The translations under genes and the position numbers were made by a program. DNA of 64,000 nucleotides, taken from assembly GCA_030737835.1 (NCBI GenBank), contig JAUJYN010000017.1:372001-436000 (forward strand). The letters run 5' to 3'. Positions 62,759 through 64,000 of this stretch are shown piece by piece. The number at the start of each line of letters is the position of its first letter. Within the stretch, counting starts at the first letter, position 1. This DNA is from Acorus gramineus. Taxonomy: Eukaryota; Streptophyta; Magnoliopsida; Acorales; Acoraceae. The notes under the pieces were generated by a model. It searched no databases and had not been told where the DNA came from. It saw nothing but the letters and a program-made list of their open reading frames with translations.

Positions 62759-64000
62759 TGTTATATATGTGTCACTTTTAACCTTCTGGTAACCGTTGGA
62801 CCATTCTGGCAGTTTTTCAGTTTTTTTCGTTTTTGGTCGGAACCGCTAAAATTTTGGGCTTTTAGCTATCGCCTTGAGATTGAGGGCTCCGATTGAAAAT
62901 GTAACTGCATATTATGTACCCTGGTCCCATTCCAAGCCACTCTCGAAAATTTTGTTGAATTCCGGTAACGTTTCAGAATTTCACAGTTCCGTGGCGTATC
63001 CGGGTTTTGACCGAGCGAGAAGTCATTGGGAGAGTTGACTTGGTCAAAGTGGGCCCATGACTTGGTCAACCCCTTTTGTTTTTATTTGTGGTTGAGTTGA
63101 CTCAAGTCAAAACTCACTTAAACCCTCACTAATCCTTTCTTAGCCCTAATTAAACCTAGTTAGGCTAATCTAAGTGAGAGGGTTATATATATAAGTGAGC
63201 AAAAAGTTGCCCTCCACTATTCATCATCTTCTCCATTGGATTTTCTCTCTCCCCCTCTCTCTTTTTCTTGATTTTGAGCCACCTAGGGTGCTTGGAACTT
63301 AAAACCCAAAGAAGAGAAATGTTAGATCTCATCCCGATCTATCTGTGGGTGGTCTCAGATTTGAGTTCTGACGAGTTTGACCCCCTCTAATCCCCTCTTT
63401 TCTCCTCTGATTTCAGCCCCTTTGAGGGTGGAAAGAGTTCTTAGTGGTGGAAGGCGTTGGGGAAGTGTTTCGGTGCCCGAAGAGCCCCGGTTTCCTTCCC
63501 TTCCTTTCCTCTCCTAGGGTAAGCCTTCTTTCCCTTCTTTTCCATGTTTAGATGCTTGTTTAGGTGTTGTTTTGGGTGCTGGTGGTTGTGGGTGGTGGTT
63601 GGTGGCTGTTGGAGGCCATTGGTGGCCGGAGAGGGGTGGTAGAGTGGCTCGGGCAGGCAGGTTGTCCCGGGCAGGCTGGCAGGCAGGGCAGTGCAGGCAG
63701 CGCAGGTTGGGCACTGTGGGGCGTGCACGCGCGCGTGCACACGGGCGTGCGCTCGGGTGGAGCTGCAGGGCGTGCTGGGCGCTGGGCTGCTGCGCGCTGG
63801 GCGCCGTGCAGGGGCATGCGCGCGGGGCCGCGTGCGGGTGCTGCGCGCAGGGCGCCGGGCGGGTGCGCATGCGGGGCGCTGCACGGGGGCGCAGTGCGCG
63901 AGGGTGCACCCAGGGCTAGGCGAGCGGTGGTGCGCGCGGGGTGCGCGCGGGGTGAGGCGATGGGGCGCAGGGTGTGCGGGTGTGCGTGCGGGTTGCTGCG
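62759..64000 (+). repeat. 3' LTR of E3, incomplete at the window edge
   Basis: TGTTATATATGTGTCAC at 62759, W-box cluster about 63007-63110, TATA near 63185-63195, donor GTAAGC with GT at 63519, then CpG-dense sequence to the window end. It is closely similar to 56812-58040 throughout. Confidence 0.9.

Larger units (their letters stand above)
56812..64000 (+). mobile_element. Gag-only LTR retrotransposon E3 (family A), runs off the window
   Basis: 5' LTR 56812-59897, internal region 59898-62758, and 3' LTR from 62759 to beyond 64000. PBS, broken gag, spacer, pol remnants and PPT are arranged as in E1 and E2. The left flank is GTGAT; the right flank is outside the window, so the TSD cannot be tested. 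Confidence 0.9.

Overview
The window is plant nuclear DNA made almost entirely of nested LTR retrotransposons. The evidence is tRNA-iMet-type primer binding sites (TGGTATCAGAGC), polypurine tracts, TG...CA LTR ends with 5-bp target-site duplications (TSDs), Copia pol fragments of plant type, and a Ty3/gypsy (Tekay/Del-like chromovirus) gag with decayed pol remnants. It looks like heterochromatin of a seed plant with a repeat-rich genome; the species cannot be told. No cellular gene is secure. One AT-rich stretch of about 1.6 kb (19058-20641) is the only candidate low-copy DNA.

Two related LTR families dominate. Family A has LTRs of about 2.6-3.4 kb, starting TGTTATATATGTGTCAC and ending GGGGCGTGACA, around an internal region of only about 2.9 kb. 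That region holds PBS, gag, a non-coding spacer, a remnant of the RT/RNase H boundary, a remnant of the integrase C-terminus and PPT. Protease, most of RT, most of RNase H and the integrase core are missing in the same way in all four internal regions here. Family A is therefore a non-autonomous gag-only (TR-GAG/LARD-like) lineage. Family B has LTRs of about 3.6 kb with the same 3' end and shared modules, seen here only as solo or partial LTRs.

Layout: 1-5298, two fused minus-strand A LTRs. 5299-6385, an integrase C-terminal fragment fused to the 3' part of an A LTR. 6386-7207, a B fragment and unclassified hairpin-rich DNA. 7208-16287, complete A element E1. 16616-19057, an internally deleted Copia element (TSD TATTT). 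19058-20641, low-copy AT-rich DNA. 20642-23267, a truncated plus-strand B LTR. 23268-33263, a second Copia pol split by a minus-strand solo B LTR (23608-30886, TSD TTAAT), which itself contains another solo B LTR (25247-28887, TSD GATAC). 33264-33556, a TRIM-like LTR with PBS. 33557-51478, plus-strand B LTR pieces interrupted by a tandem A array E2 (35642-49607, TSD GGAAA; LTR-internal-LTR-internal-LTR) that carries the only uninterrupted gag frame (43536-45011). 51479-56550, minus-strand B LTR interrupted by a solo A LTR (52723-55332, TSD CTATG). 56812-64000, A element E3, running off the window.

The most unusual signal is inside the LTRs. Thirteen A and B copies carry a 36- or 39-nt segment between a consensus 3' splice site (TTGCAG) and a consensus 5' splice site (GTGAGTGG). 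It lies downstream of a GTAAGC donor and a CpG-dense intron-like stretch, and another acceptor-like site sits about 9 nt before the gag ATG. This suggests a multi-exon spliced leader, which would separate translated gag mRNA from PBS-containing genomic RNA. That is inference; the sequence shows only the conserved sites.
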